Shown: positions 10,437-19,879 of the stretch, one piece after another
Layout: each line of letters opens with the position of its first letter
Numbering within the stretch: position 1 is the first letter of the stretch
Assembly: GCA_014584705.1 (NCBI GenBank)
Contig: JACTMJ010000016.1
Coordinates: 93,055-157,054 of the forward strand
Direction of reading: 5' to 3'
Origin: Acidobacteriota bacterium
Lineage (GTDB): Bacteria > Acidobacteriota > Terriglobia > Bryobacterales > Bryobacteraceae
Length of the DNA: 64,000 nucleotides
Notes under the pieces: model-generated
What the model was told of the DNA's origin: nothing
The model's database searches: none
The model's input: only the letters and a program-made list of their open reading frames with translations
Program-made: the position numbers and the translations under genes

Positions 10437-11726
10437 TCAGGCCCCTGCTACGGCGAGCCAGGATGGCATCGCGCTCTGGCGCATCGCGACCTTGTCGCCA
10501 TCCTTCGGCACGCCACTGGTGAGAACCTCGATCGCCTTTTTCACTACCTTATCGGCTTCGGGAGCGGGGCGATTCTGGCGGAACGCGCGGATATCGAAGG
10601 TGGCGCCTTCGCCCTCTTCCTCCAACTCCTCCCGTGCGAAATCAGAAACCAGCACGGACGGGACAACGCCGCGATCCTGAATCGCCTCTTTAGCGGAACT
10701 CGTGTAGTACTTGCCCAGAGTCAGAATCAGCGCCGAACCGTCATCCATACTGACGACACTCCGCATTCCCGCATCACCGTAAGTGCGGTCACCCACCACT
10801 TCGGCCCTCTTGGTGGCCTGCAGTACGGCGGCAGCGATCTCCGCGCCATTCGCGGTTCCCCGATTGGTGATCACCACCAGCGGAGCTTTCGTCACCGTTC
10901 CCTCCGCGGTTGCCATAAACACCTTCTTCGGCACCTTCTGGCCCTCAACCCACGCCATTTCGCCGGATTCCACGAACAGGTCCGCCAGCTTCAATCCCTC
11001 GTCATCCGCGCCGATCGCGGCATTGCGCAGATCGAGCACGAAGCGCGTCGCGCCCTGCCGGGAGAGAGCCTGGACCGCCTTGGCCACCAGTTCCGCGCGA
11101 CCGGTGTTCAGGACGTCCGGCCGAATATAGCCCACGTTGCCTTCGATCAGCTTTGAAAACACCGGGGGCACGGGCGCTCCGCCCAAGGTCAGAGACATCT
11201 TCTCCGCCGCCGACGTACCCAGCCGGATCACTTCCATCTGCACTTCCGGGCCTCGTGCGCCCTTGAACAGGATCTCCGCATACGCCAGGGGCATATCCCG
11301 CGTGGAAATACCGTTGATGCTCTCGATCACATCGCCCGTGCCGAGACCCGCCTTATCGGCTGGCGACCCCGGAATGACGCCGATGACGCCAATCATGCCG
11401 AAGCGGCGGGAGAGGGCGAAGCCCGCCACGTTCTCCTGGCTGTCTTTATACTTCTGGTATTCGAAATACTGGTCCGCGTTGAGATAGCTTGCGTACGGAT
11501 CAATCGCTTCGAGCATGCCAGTGAGCGCGCCGTTCGTGACGCTGCTCAGGTCCGGTTCCTCCACGTACTCGCTCTTGATGCGGCTCAAGACCTCAGTGAA
11601 AACCGCGATGTGGGGGTACGCGCCCTTGCTGTCGGACTTGGTGCGAGCAAGCACCGCGCCCACCAGCAGGAGCACCACCATCACGAGAGAAAGGGAAACA
11701 ACGGCAAGTTTGACCCGGCTGTTCAT
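10437..11726 (-). CDS. S41-family (CtpA-like) protease homologue lacking the Ser/Lys dyad
   Basis: Membrane-anchored protein of 429 residues: N-terminal TM helix (about 7-28), S41 N-terminal helices, a PDZ domain (about 105-185, with IPGSPADKAGLGTGDVIESING) and an S41 catalytic fold. In active members the nucleophile sits in GSASASE and the general base in TFGKG. Here the first block reads NRGTANGAE with Asn293 at the nucleophile position, and the second reads TYGDAGMR with Asp318 at the Lys position. The fold blocks around both are well kept (FVLDLRNAAIG, ALILTLGKYYTSS). I infer a pseudoprotease, perhaps a scaffold or peptide-binding regulator. The reading frame is intact, so this is not a recent pseudogene. 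It lies downstream of trpB2 on the same strand, separated by a strong inverted repeat. Confidence 0.88.
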   Translation of the reverse strand: MNSRVKLAVVSLSLVMVVLLLVGAVLARTKSDSKGAYPHIAVFTEVLSRIKSEYVEEPDLSSVTNGALTGMLEAIDPYASYLNADQYFEYQKYKDSQENVAGFALSRRFGMIGVIGVIPGSPADKAGLGTGDVIESINGISTRDMPLAYAEILFKGARGPEVQMEVIRLGTSAAEKMSLTLGGAPVPPVFSKLIEGNVGYIRPDVLNTGRAELVAKAVQALSRQGATRFVLDLRNAAIGADDEGLKLADLFVESGEMAWVEGQKVPKKVFMATAEGTVTKAPLVVITNRGTANGAEIAAAVLQATKRAEVVGDRTYGDAGMRSVVSMDDGSALILTLGKYYTSSAKEAIQDRGVVPSVLVSDFAREELEEEGEGATFDIRAFRQNRPAPEADKVVKKAIEVLTSGVPKDGDKVAMRQSAMPSWLAVAGA

Positions 11727-11790
11727 AGAGTCCTTTAGGCGGATTGCAAGCGTACGCGAAGAGCGCCCAGCCCGATAGCGTAAGTATAAC

Positions 11791-11821
11791 AGCGGGGGAG
11801 CCGGAATCCGGCTCCCCCGCT
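11791..11821. terminator. 15-bp perfect inverted repeat between trpB2 and the S41 gene
   Basis: AGCGGGGGAGCCGGA (11791-11805) is an exact inverted copy of 11807-11821 with one base between. It lies 117 bp after the trpB2 stop codon on the minus strand and is followed there by a modestly T-rich stretch (GTTATACTTAC). It probably folds into a very stable hairpin and may end trpB2 transcription, but there is no classical run of T. Confidence 0.55.
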
Positions 11822-11937
11822 CGAACGGAGACTTTCGCTGGCGCGGGCATTTGTGCCCTGCATCTATACAGATTCAGACGCACGCCGGACCGCACCGTTT
11901 CTCTTGAGCGAAAATCGTCCGCGACCGCGCCTTTCGG

Positions 11938-13302
11938 CTAAGCCGAAACCGACGGCAGCCCGGAGAGGGCCATCGCCAGCTCATTCTCGTCGTAATGAAG
12001 GTCAACCAACTTGCCATCGAAATAGTCAATATAGGCTTGCATGTCGAAGTGGCCGTGCCCGCTCAGGTTGAACAGAATAGTGCGGCTCACTCCCTCTTCC
12101 TTCGCGCGCAACGCCTCCTCGATTGCGCCCCGGACGGCGTGGTTTGCCTCCGGCGCGGGAACGATTCCCTCCGTTCGGGCGAATTGCACACCCGCCGAGA
12201 AGCACGCAAGCTGTTGATACGCAACCGCTTCGATCAACCCCAACTCAAGCAGATGGCTTACCATCGGGGCCATCCCGTGGTAGCGCAGGCCGCCCGCATG
12301 GAAGCCCGGCGGCGTAAACGTGGAGCCGAGCGTGTGCATCTTGGTGAGCGGCGTGAGATGTGCCGTATCGCCGAAGTCGTAAGCGTACTTGCCCCGCGTC
12401 AGGCTGGGGCAGGCCGCCGGTTCCACGGCCACAATCCTGGGTTTAGCTCCTCCGCGCAAGCCGGCCCCGATAAACGGGAACGCCAGCCCCGCGAAGTTGG
12501 ATCCTCCGCCGGCGCAGCCCACGATCACGTCCGGCGCGTCACCGGCAAGCGCCATCTGCTCCATCGCTTCCAGGCCAATGACGCTCTGGTGGAGAAGAAC
12601 GTGATTGAGCACGGAACCGAGCGCGTACTTGACGCCGGGATCCTGCGCCGCCACTTCGACGGCCTCCGAGATGGCGATTCCCAGGCTCCCGGGATGGTCC
12701 GCCCGCTGCGCGAGAATCGCGCGTCCGGAGGCGGTCTGCGTGGAAGGCGACGCCACGCAGGTGGCGCCGTAGGTTTCCATGAGCGCCCTTCGGTAAGGTT
12801 TCTGGTTATAAGAAACCCGCACCATGAAAACTTGTACATCAATGCCGAACAGCGCGCCGGCAAAGGCCAGGGAGGATCCCCACTGCCCCGCTCCGGTCTC
12901 GGTTGAAATTCGCTTAATTCCGGCTTCCTTGTTGTAGAACGCTTGCGCCACCGCCGTATTCGGCTTGTGGCTTCCGGCCGGGCTCACCCCCTCGTACTTG
13001 TAATAAATCTTCGCGGGCGTATCGAGCACCTTTTCGAGCCGCCGCGCCCGGAAGAGAGGTGAAGGACGCCATTGCCGGTAGATATCGCGCACCGGCTTGG
13101 GAATTTCGATTTCCCGATCGGTGGAGACTTCCTGCTCGATCAGCGCCATCGGGAACAACGGTTCCAGATCGCCCGGAGTCACGGGGTTCTTCGTGCCGGG
13201 GTGGAGAACAGGCGGCAGCGGCGAGGGCAGATCGGCCGCCAGGTTATACCAATGCCGGGGAATGCGGTCCTCATCCAGGAGGTATTTCACGGTGTCAGAC
13301 AA
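11938..13302 (-). CDS. trpB: Tryptophan synthase beta chain, TrpB2 type
   Basis: PLP enzyme that condenses indole and serine to tryptophan. The 454-residue length and the N-terminal extension ([17 protein letters not shown]) match the TrpB2 branch rather than the shorter TrpB1. The Schiff-base lysine is K113 in GSHKPNTA, and the phosphate-binding loop is [11 protein letters not shown] near residue 235. No trpA lies nearby. TrpB2 proteins are known to work alone, in indole salvage or without the alpha subunit, so salvage is the likely role. The start codon is TTG at 13302, supported by AAAGGAG seven bases upstream. The next 192 bp up to the beta-helix gene hold no gene. Confidence 0.93.
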   Translation of the reverse strand: MSDTVKYLLDEDRIPRHWYNLAADLPSPLPPVLHPGTKNPVTPGDLEPLFPMALIEQEVSTDREIEIPKPVRDIYRQWRPSPLFRARRLEKVLDTPAKIYYKYEGVSPAGSHKPNTAVAQAFYNKEAGIKRISTETGAGQWGSSLAFAGALFGIDVQVFMVRVSYNQKPYRRALMETYGATCVASPSTQTASGRAILAQRADHPGSLGIAISEAVEVAAQDPGVKYALGSVLNHVLLHQSVIGLEAMEQMALAGDAPDVIVGCAGGGSNFAGLAFPFIGAGLRGGAKPRIVAVEPAACPSLTRGKYAYDFGDTAHLTPLTKMHTLGSTFTPPGFHAGGLRYHGMAPMVSHLLELGLIEAVAYQQLACFSAGVQFARTEGIVPAPEANHAVRGAIEEALRAKEEGVSRTILFNLSGHGHFDMQAYIDYFDGKLVDLHYDENELAMALSGLPSVSA

Positions 13303-13494
13303 GAGAGTGCTCCTTTCGCGGCTTCATTGCGCAAAGAGGCCAGTGTATCGAATAGACGCTGGAATCCGAAAATCGCGGTCGCCCCAGGGGTGCGCGACAA
13401 CCGGGCCTCCGCCTTAAGCAATCCGGCATGCTCCGGACGGTTCGCGGAACCAACGCCGTCATCGCCCCGCGATGCCTCCATCTCAATGGCCGCC

Positions 13495-15267
13495 TCAAAA
13501 CCGGTTGGGAGGAGCGGCGGGCAGCGTGCCTTCCGCTTTCCCGTCGCGCTCCCGGGGCCCGTCGCGCACCCGGGGCGGTCCGTTCACGGTGCCGCTCACG
13601 CGCCCCACGCTCAATTCGCCAAACTTTGCATTGCAGGAATTGCCGTACACGTAATTCGGGCCCGCAACGGGGAGATCTCCGGCGCCGATGTTGTCTCCCT
13701 CCGTGATGCAGCTCGCATCCCAGGGGAAAAAGATACGGTTGTCGCGGATGATGTTGTCCGAGGCGCTGTGCCGTGCCTTCGGCTCGCGCAGCGTATTGGC
13801 AAGCACGATGGGCCCGTTCAGTGTGCTCGAATGGCGAATCTCGTTCCGCTCCACCACGCTCTCCCGGAAATCCATCAGCAGCATCGCGTAGCCTCCCAGA
13901 TTGAACAGTCGGTTCTCCGCGATGTGAACCCGGCGTGTGGGGATGTTCGCGGAACTGTTGCTGAGGTTGATGCCCTTCGTGAGGTTCCCCGGCGCATTGG
14001 CGGCATCGCCGCCCGTGTAAGGCCCGAATTCGGCGACGCGGTCGAGCACCGCGCGGTAAGCGTCTTCCCGGCCGGGAATCCGAATCTCATTTCGCAGTAC
14101 TTTCCCTTCCGTGAAGCCATCCAGGTCAATGGCTGTGCCATTCACGCTGGTCAGGGTGTTATCGCTGTACACCGAATCGATAACAAGGCCCGTGGTGTCG
14201 ATGCCCACCGGCGAGATGTTGTCAGCCATCCCTTGGGCTACTCCCGGATACCATGCCGGGCGAGGCCGATCTTCGTCCGTCTCCGTCACAAAGCCGGTGC
14301 GGCGAATCCGGTTCCCGGCCACGAGCGCCCGCCGGGTGTTGCCGATCTGGATGGCGTCGAGGCCAATATCCTCAAAGCGATTCCCGCGCACCACAATATC
14401 TTCGTTGAGGGTTTGGAAGCCGTAGCCGTGTCCCCAGATGGCGTGGCCATCGATGCGATTGAAGTCGCAATCCTCCACCACAAGGCCGCGCAGGGCGAAC
14501 CGCGCGAAATCGAGATCGCGCCCGTCGTTCTGATAGTGGATACCGCCGGTCCACGCGCCGTAACGGATGTCGGCCGGCCGGGTTCCGGCAGCCGCGACGC
14601 CGAAGAGGTGCGGCCGGTTATTGCGGAGGATGCACTTCCGAATCGTCACATCGCGAATGTCTCCGTAGCGGGCGTCGACGAGGACGGCATAGCCGCCGGT
14701 ATGCTCGATGGTGACGCCTTCCAGAAGCGCGCCGCTCACGCCCCGGTGGATGGTGACGGACGTATTCGCGAGAAAATCGGCGTGCATCGGGTTGCCGTAG
14801 ATCGGCGCGCCGAACACAGACGGCCCGCCGGAGAGATCGGAATAGGGAATGCGGCGTGCCTCGGTAACGCCGCCGTCGAACCGGAACCGCCGCAGCGCCT
14901 GGTTTGACCCGCGCAGATTGAGAACGCCCTCGCCGTCGGCAACCGTCACCGCGCGATAGAGCAGGGTTGCATCGCCCGCGCCTTCGAGAGCGATGCCCGG
15001 CCGCGTGAATTGCAGCGGACGATCGATTCCGTAGCGCCCGGCCGGGAGGCGCAGCGACTCTCCCGGAGCCAGACGGTCGAGCGCGGACTGGATGCACGCG
15101 GAAGCTTTCGGAGCGGGAGGACAGACGCTTTGCGCGGCCGCCGCGACAGTCTGAGCGAGACAGAACAACAACAGGATCGGAATGCATCTTCCGGCGGCGT
15201 GAGTTGACCCGCACCGGGCAGTGACGGGCATTTCCTGAACTGCGTTTACGCCGGAGAGCGGTTTCAT
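13495..15267 (-). CDS. Secreted right-handed parallel beta-helix protein
   Basis: Protein of about 590 residues with a signal peptide (hydrophobic core IPILLLFCLAQTVAAAA), then a pectate-lyase-like start (SACIQSALDRLAPGESLRLPAGRYGI) and many repeats of the type VVRGNRFEDIGLDAIQIGNTRRALVAGNRI, the rung pattern of a parallel beta-helix. Such proteins bind or cleave polysaccharides, but no catalytic residues can be assigned. The start at 15267 is chosen because an earlier in-frame start (15300) would overlap the preceding gene; a start at 15231 is also possible. It is in tandem with the methyltransferase gene 13 bp upstream. Confidence 0.8.
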   Translation of the reverse strand: MKPLSGVNAVQEMPVTARCGSTHAAGRCIPILLLFCLAQTVAAAAQSVCPPAPKASACIQSALDRLAPGESLRLPAGRYGIDRPLQFTRPGIALEGAGDATLLYRAVTVADGEGVLNLRGSNQALRRFRFDGGVTEARRIPYSDLSGGPSVFGAPIYGNPMHADFLANTSVTIHRGVSGALLEGVTIEHTGGYAVLVDARYGDIRDVTIRKCILRNNRPHLFGVAAAGTRPADIRYGAWTGGIHYQNDGRDLDFARFALRGLVVEDCDFNRIDGHAIWGHGYGFQTLNEDIVVRGNRFEDIGLDAIQIGNTRRALVAGNRIRRTGFVTETDEDRPRPAWYPGVAQGMADNISPVGIDTTGLVIDSVYSDNTLTSVNGTAIDLDGFTEGKVLRNEIRIPGREDAYRAVLDRVAEFGPYTGGDAANAPGNLTKGINLSNSSANIPTRRVHIAENRLFNLGGYAMLLMDFRESVVERNEIRHSSTLNGPIVLANTLREPKARHSASDNIIRDNRIFFPWDASCITEGDNIGAGDLPVAGPNYVYGNSCNAKFGELSVGRVSGTVNGPPRVRDGPRERDGKAEGTLPAAPPNRF

Positions 15268-15280
15268 CGGAAGTCCGCGC

Positions 15281-16048
15281 CTAGCGCAGCGCGCGCACAA
15301 TCACGCGCTGCCGCCGCGCCAGTTGTTCATATGCCCCGGCCGGCGGATCGAGAAACGTCACCTCGCGAAACCCGGCCGCATGCAGAAGGAAGCGCAGAGC
15401 GTTGGGAGACGGGCAGGTGACCACGGGCGTCGAGCCGGTTTCCTGATTGCCTTGCGCGTATTCGCCGCTCTCGTCAATCACGGCCAGCACCCCCTGGAAA
15501 GGGCGGGTCCACTCCCGGCTTCCCCACTCCGCGACGCCTTCCACTTCGGCCACCACCTGGGTTTCCAGCAGCAGCATTTCTCCGGTGAGCGCGTGGAGAC
15601 GCCGCAGTACGCGCATCGGATTTTCCAGATGATAAAGCAAGCCGAAACAGAGCGTGAGTTCAAAGGTGCCGAGCGAAGCCGGGTTGAGTTCCTCCACGTC
15701 CGCCTGAAGGAAGCGGAGCGCGGAGACATTCTGCTGTTCCGCCACGAATCTCGCGCGGCGCAGGTTCTCTTCGCGGTAGTCGATCCCGAGCACTTCGGCG
15801 ACGCCCAGCTTGCGCATGGCAAGCGCGTAGTAACCTTCGTGGCAGCCAACGTCCACCGCCCGCACGGAGGTGAGCTTTTCCCCAAAATGCGCCCGTAGCG
15901 CGGATTCCATCATTTCGCGCCGCGTCTCAAAAATGGCCTGCACTTCCCTGGGGATTTTCGACGGGGTGGAGACTCCGCCGGGGAGGGCGAATGAGTAGAA
16001 CCACGGGCCAATTTCCGCGATCTTTTCCTGAAGTTCCGCTGTGGTCAT
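15281..16048 (-). CDS. Class I SAM-dependent methyltransferase
   Basis: Rossmann-fold methyltransferase of 255 residues. The SAM-binding motif I is VDVGCHEGYYALAMRKLG (about 64-82), followed by the acidic residue in LGIDYREENL. Motif IV-like FGLLYHLENPMRVLRRL resembles the CmoB/DUF1698 group, so an RNA or small carbohydrate substrate is possible. It sits between a glycosyltransferase gene and a beta-helix gene, all on the minus strand, which hints at surface-glycan work. Substrate not known. Confidence 0.85.
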   Translation of the reverse strand: MTTAELQEKIAEIGPWFYSFALPGGVSTPSKIPREVQAIFETRREMMESALRAHFGEKLTSVRAVDVGCHEGYYALAMRKLGVAEVLGIDYREENLRRARFVAEQQNVSALRFLQADVEELNPASLGTFELTLCFGLLYHLENPMRVLRRLHALTGEMLLLETQVVAEVEGVAEWGSREWTRPFQGVLAVIDESGEYAQGNQETGSTPVVTCPSPNALRFLLHAAGFREVTFLDPPAGAYEQLARRQRVIVRALR

Positions 16049-16179
16049 GAAAGAAAATCGGAGCGCGCGCCGGGCGATTCCTTCCCTTCAGTGTCGCTCA
16101 AGTCCGGATTGGATTTGGCAGGCTCCAGCCCGGAGCCCGCTTCCGCGGCCGCCGGAAGGGCGCGCGGAACCCGAGAGGA

Positions 16180-17367
16180 TCAAGAACCCCGATAGATGCG
16201 CGCAAGGAGCCTTACGTTCTGAACGCAGTTAAACTCAGAAGCTTCCATCTCCGAGAGGGCCGCCTGCTGGTTCCCCGCGTTTCGGAGCTTCACCTGGCCG
16301 AGCGCCGCATCCGCCCACATCCGCGCGCCGGCATCCGCTGGAATCTGAGTTACCAGCCAGGGCGTGACGATCGCCTCCGTCGTGACCCCGTCGGAAATCA
16401 CAAGCGGTACACCGGCCGCCTGCGCCTCCACCACGGCAATGGGCAGAGCCTCATTCCCCCTCGGGGGCGGAGGGGATGGGAACAGAAAAACGTCCAGCAC
16501 TCCGCGCAGCATGTCCGCGACGTCCGATCTGGTTCCCACGAGTTTGAGCCGGTCGCTGATCCCCAGTTCACGGGCTCTCCGCTCCAGGGGCTCCCTCAAG
16601 GGACCCTCGCCGATCAGAACCAGATAGGTATTGGGATTCGAGGCCAGGACGGCTTTGAGCACATCCACCAAAAACTCGGAGTTCTTCTCGGGGCTCAGCC
16701 TCCCGATGCTGCCCAGAACCAAAGCGTCTTCGGGGATGCCGAACGCGCTCTTCGAGATCTGAGCGGGGACGGGCGTCTTAAACGGGTTCAGGTTGATGCC
16801 GCATCGCATCACGCGCCAGCGACGGTCTTTTCGCCAGGAAGGGCCAAACAGATCCTCCGTGGACACCGTGGAAGGCCCCATGCCGGCGGTTGCGAAGAGC
16901 CGGATCAGCGTTCGCGATAGCGCCATATAGAGGCGGCGAGCGAACGGCCTGCGATCATTGCCGACGACGTTGTGCGAATGCACCACGCGTACGGGAATCC
17001 CCTCGAGCCAGGCGCCGGCAACGACGAATCCGCTGTATGCATGCATGTGGCAATGAATGGCGTCGAACGGTCCAAACTCGCGAAGGATGCGGCGCAGATT
17101 GATCAGGAAGCGCAGCGGATTCGTACATCCGGCGCAATAGTGGACGGGAATCCCCAGCTCATGCGCCCTGCGGCTAAAGAGCCCGTCGCCCCCATAGGCG
17201 ACGGCGATATCCATGGAGAGATTTTCAGCCGAGCCGGCCGGGCAAAGGTCAATGAGCCATCGCTCAACTCCGCCGGAACGAAGCATGGACGCGATCTGGA
17301 GGACGCGCAGAGGACTCTCGGCAAGAGCGGGCGGCGTCGATCTTTCGCTGGAGGATTCCGTGGTCAT
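16180..17367 (-). CDS. Glycosyltransferase, GT4-type (GT-B fold)
   Basis: Retaining glycosyltransferase of the GT4 group, cytosolic, transferring a sugar from a nucleotide-sugar donor. The N-terminal domain opens with VLQIASMLRSGGVERWLIDL. The C-terminal domain has the sequence VLGSIGRLSPEKNSEFLVDV, LIGEGPLREPLERRA and VFLFPSPPPPRGNEALPIAVVEAQAAGVPLVIS, the usual donor-binding blocks with the EX7E-type Glu. The first in-frame Met is at 17448, but the ATG at 17367 (MTTESSS) is preferred because it lies just before the conserved domain. Probably makes part of an extracellular or lipid-linked glycan with its neighbours. Confidence 0.88.
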   Translation of the reverse strand: MTTESSSERSTPPALAESPLRVLQIASMLRSGGVERWLIDLCPAGSAENLSMDIAVAYGGDGLFSRRAHELGIPVHYCAGCTNPLRFLINLRRILREFGPFDAIHCHMHAYSGFVVAGAWLEGIPVRVVHSHNVVGNDRRPFARRLYMALSRTLIRLFATAGMGPSTVSTEDLFGPSWRKDRRWRVMRCGINLNPFKTPVPAQISKSAFGIPEDALVLGSIGRLSPEKNSEFLVDVLKAVLASNPNTYLVLIGEGPLREPLERRARELGISDRLKLVGTRSDVADMLRGVLDVFLFPSPPPPRGNEALPIAVVEAQAAGVPLVISDGVTTEAIVTPWLVTQIPADAGARMWADAALGQVKLRNAGNQQAALSEMEASEFNCVQNVRLLARIYRGS

Positions 17368-17528
17368 GGGTTCGAAATACCCTAGAATACTACGCCGGGC
17401 CGCAGCCATTCCGCGAACCCGGGTAAGAGCTGTCAAGATAAGCCTCACCTTCCGTTGCGGACAAAGCCCACAAGAAGCTCTCCGTCTTGCGATCCCTTTG
17501 CGCGGCGGGAATGAAGCACACTTGTGCC

Positions 17529-17557
17529 TTGGACGGCAAGTGCGTTACGACTATGTT
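17529..17557 (+). promoter_or_regulatory. Candidate sigma-70-type promoter for the EF-G paralogue
   Basis: TTGGAC at 17529-17534 and TATGTT at 17552-17557 with a 17-bp spacer, about 60 bp before the GTG start. The match is moderate. It lies in the 252-bp divergent gap between the glycosyltransferase and EF-G genes, which holds nothing else I can recognise. Confidence 0.35.
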
Positions 17558-17619
17558 AGGATCGCATCGAGGAAATCTGACATAATCATCCGAATTCGCA
17601 TCAAGGGAGTTTGCAATCT

Positions 17620-19716
17620 GTGAAAGTCTATGACAGCCAGCATATCCGCAATGTAGCCCTTCTCGGCCACTCGAACAGTGGCAAGACGACCCTCACCGCG
17701 GGAATTCTCTATGGGACCGGCGTCACCAGCCGGCTGACGCGGGTGGAAGAAGGGAACACTCTCACCGATTACGATGAGGAGGAAATCCAGCGGAAGATAT
17801 CGATCACAACCGGCCTCGCCGCCGTCGAATTCAACAATCACAAGTTCAACCTGATCGACACTCCCGGATTTCCGCTGTTCAACGCGGACGCAAAGAGCGC
17901 GATGGCGGCGGCGGATTGCGCCCTGTTGGTGGTGGACGGCGTCGACGGAGTGCAATCCCAGACCGAAAAGTTCATGGGGTACGCGAGGGAATTCGATCTT
18001 CCCACGGCGATCCTGGTGAACAAACTCGACAAGGAACGCGCCAATTTCGACGAGCGGCTTGAACAGCTTCACGAAGTATTCGGGAGGGAAGCGGTTGCGG
18101 TGCAGATGCCGATCGGCGGCGAGAAGGATTTTCGCGGCGTGATCGACCTGATCTGCATGAGGGCCTATCTCTTCGAGCCGAACGGGAAGGGCTTGGGCAA
18201 GATGTCCGAGATTCCGGCGGAGCTATTGGAGCGGGCGGAGGAATTGCACGAAGGCATCGTGGAAATGGTGGCCGAAGGCGACGAGGAACTGATGGAGGAG
18301 TTCTTCTCGGCGGGCACGGTTTGCGCGGAACATTTGATTACGGGGCTGCGGGAGGCGATTCACGCGCGGAAGCTGTTCCCCGTTCTGTGCGCGTCCGCCT
18401 ACCAGAACATCGGCACGAGCGAAGTGCTCGGTATGCTCGGCGAGTACATGCCGTCGCCCGCGCAACGCCCGGCGCGGAAACTGACCGTGCAAGGCGCGGA
18501 GAGCGAACGCGCGATGAGCGACAGCCAGCCGCCCGCGGTATTCGTCTTCAAGACTCTCGCCGACGTGTTTGCCGGACGCATTTCCTGCTTCAAGGTGATG
18601 AGCGGCGTGGTGAAGAACGACCAGCATTTGTTCAACCAGCAGACCTCCGCCGACGAACGTTTCAGCCATCTCAGTTCGATCACCGGCAAGACGCTAAGCG
18701 AGGTGCCGGAACTGCACGCGGGCGACATCGGAGCGGTTTCCAAACTCAAGGACACGCTCACCGGCCATACGCTGAGCGAGAAGAACGCCGGTGTGATATA
18801 CCCCACGGTGAAGCTGCCGGAACCGCAGATCGCCTTCGCGATCGAAGCGGTATCCCGGCAGGACGAAGACCGGATGGGAGGCGCCATCGCGCGCATTCTC
18901 GAAGAAGATCCCTGTCTGCGCTTCTACCGCGATCCCCAGACGCAGCAATTCCTGCTGGCGGGCTCCGGCCAGCAGCACGTGGAAATCGTCGTCAGCAAGC
19001 TCGCCAGCCGCTACGGAGTGAACCTCACTCTCAAGGAGCCGCAGGTACCGTACCGGGAAACCATCCGGGGTTTCGCCGACGTACAGGGACGGCACAAGAA
19101 GCAGACGGGCGGCCACGGCCAGTTCGGCGATTGCAAGATCAAGATGGAGCCGCTCGAACGCGGCAAGGAATTCGAGTTCGTGAACGCGATTTTCGGCGGC
19201 TCGATCCCGAAGACGTATATTCCGGCCGTGGAAAAGGGAATCCTGGAAGCGGCATCCCAGGGATACCTGGCGGGCTTCCCGATGGTGGACTTCAAGGTAA
19301 CGCTTTACGACGGCAGCTACCACGATGTCGATTCGTCGGAAATGGCGTTCAAACTGGCGGGCAGAAAGGCATTCAAGGCGGCCATGGCGACGGCCAAGCC
19401 AGCCCTGCTGGAACCGATCATGTCCGTGCAGATCAACGCGCCGCAGGAATACGCCGGCGACATCATGGGCGACCTCAACAGCCGCCGCGGCAGGGTGGCG
19501 GGTATGGAGATCAAAGGCAGCACGCAAACGATCAACGCCGCCGTCCCCATGTCGGAGATGTTGAGCTATCAGAACTCTCTCACCTCCATCACGCAGGGCC
19601 GCGCGACGTTCACGATGGAGTTCGACCATTACGACTTCATGCCGCAAATGGAGGCGGAGAAGGTCATCGCCAAGGCGAAGGCCAGCCGCACCGGGGTGGA
19701 GGAGGAAGAAGAGTAA
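17620..19716 (+). CDS. Elongation factor G paralogue (EF-G2 type)
   Basis: Ribosomal translocase-like GTPase of 698 residues with all five EF-G domains. The P-loop is GHSNSGKTT (residues 16-24) where standard EF-G has GHIDAGKTT. Switch I reads QRKISITTG instead of RGITI, switch II is DTPGFPLF and the base-recognition motif is NKLDKE. These changes are typical of the second EF-G group, which is often stress-related or of unknown role, so a housekeeping fusA should lie elsewhere. A TTG at 17611 is in frame, but it is only one base after the ribosome site AAGGGAG. The GTG at 17620, ten bases downstream, is the better start. A terminator follows. Confidence 0.9.
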   Translation: MKVYDSQHIRNVALLGHSNSGKTTLTAGILYGTGVTSRLTRVEEGNTLTDYDEEEIQRKISITTGLAAVEFNNHKFNLIDTPGFPLFNADAKSAMAAADCALLVVDGVDGVQSQTEKFMGYAREFDLPTAILVNKLDKERANFDERLEQLHEVFGREAVAVQMPIGGEKDFRGVIDLICMRAYLFEPNGKGLGKMSEIPAELLERAEELHEGIVEMVAEGDEELMEEFFSAGTVCAEHLITGLREAIHARKLFPVLCASAYQNIGTSEVLGMLGEYMPSPAQRPARKLTVQGAESERAMSDSQPPAVFVFKTLADVFAGRISCFKVMSGVVKNDQHLFNQQTSADERFSHLSSITGKTLSEVPELHAGDIGAVSKLKDTLTGHTLSEKNAGVIYPTVKLPEPQIAFAIEAVSRQDEDRMGGAIARILEEDPCLRFYRDPQTQQFLLAGSGQQHVEIVVSKLASRYGVNLTLKEPQVPYRETIRGFADVQGRHKKQTGGHGQFGDCKIKMEPLERGKEFEFVNAIFGGSIPKTYIPAVEKGILEAASQGYLAGFPMVDFKVTLYDGSYHDVDSSEMAFKLAGRKAFKAAMATAKPALLEPIMSVQINAPQEYAGDIMGDLNSRRGRVAGMEIKGSTQTINAAVPMSEMLSYQNSLTSITQGRATFTMEFDHYDFMPQMEAEKVIAKAKASRTGVEEEEE

Positions 19717-19745
19717 CCCAAGCGCGAATCAGGGTGGCTCCAAAG

Positions 19746-19780
19746 TCCCGGCCGGCGGCAACGCCGCGCCGGGATTTTTT
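19746..19780 (+). terminator. Rho-independent terminator after the EF-G paralogue
   Basis: TCCCGGC at 19746-19752 pairs with GCCGGGA at 19768-19774. An inner CGGCG/CGCCG stem extends it, and six T residues follow. It lies 30 bp after the stop codon. Confidence 0.85.
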
Positions 19781-19843
19781 GATGGGAGAACAGGACCAGA
19801 TACTCTGATTTATGCGCTTCATAGACATTTTTTATAGTAAAAT

Positions 19844-19859
19844 TGGCATAGAACGAGCT
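19844..19859 (+). promoter_or_regulatory. Weak candidate -24/-12 element upstream of the first universal stress protein
   Basis: TGGCATAGAACGAGCT keeps the invariant GG and GC with ten bases between. It lies in the AT-rich 100 bp before the gene, 20 bp from the ATG. The -12 part is poor and the leader would be very short, so an alternative -10 such as TATAGT at 19833-19838 may be the real promoter. Confidence 0.25.
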
Positions 19860-19879
19860 TACGTACGAGGGAGGTCTAT

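Noticed and set aside
13072..14907. 611-codon plus-strand open frame
   Set aside because: Antisense to the beta-helix and trpB2 genes. No domain or ribosome site, and composition typical of a shadow frame.
18321..19808. 495-codon plus-strand open frame
   Set aside because: Alternative frame inside the EF-G paralogue, very Arg-rich, no motif.
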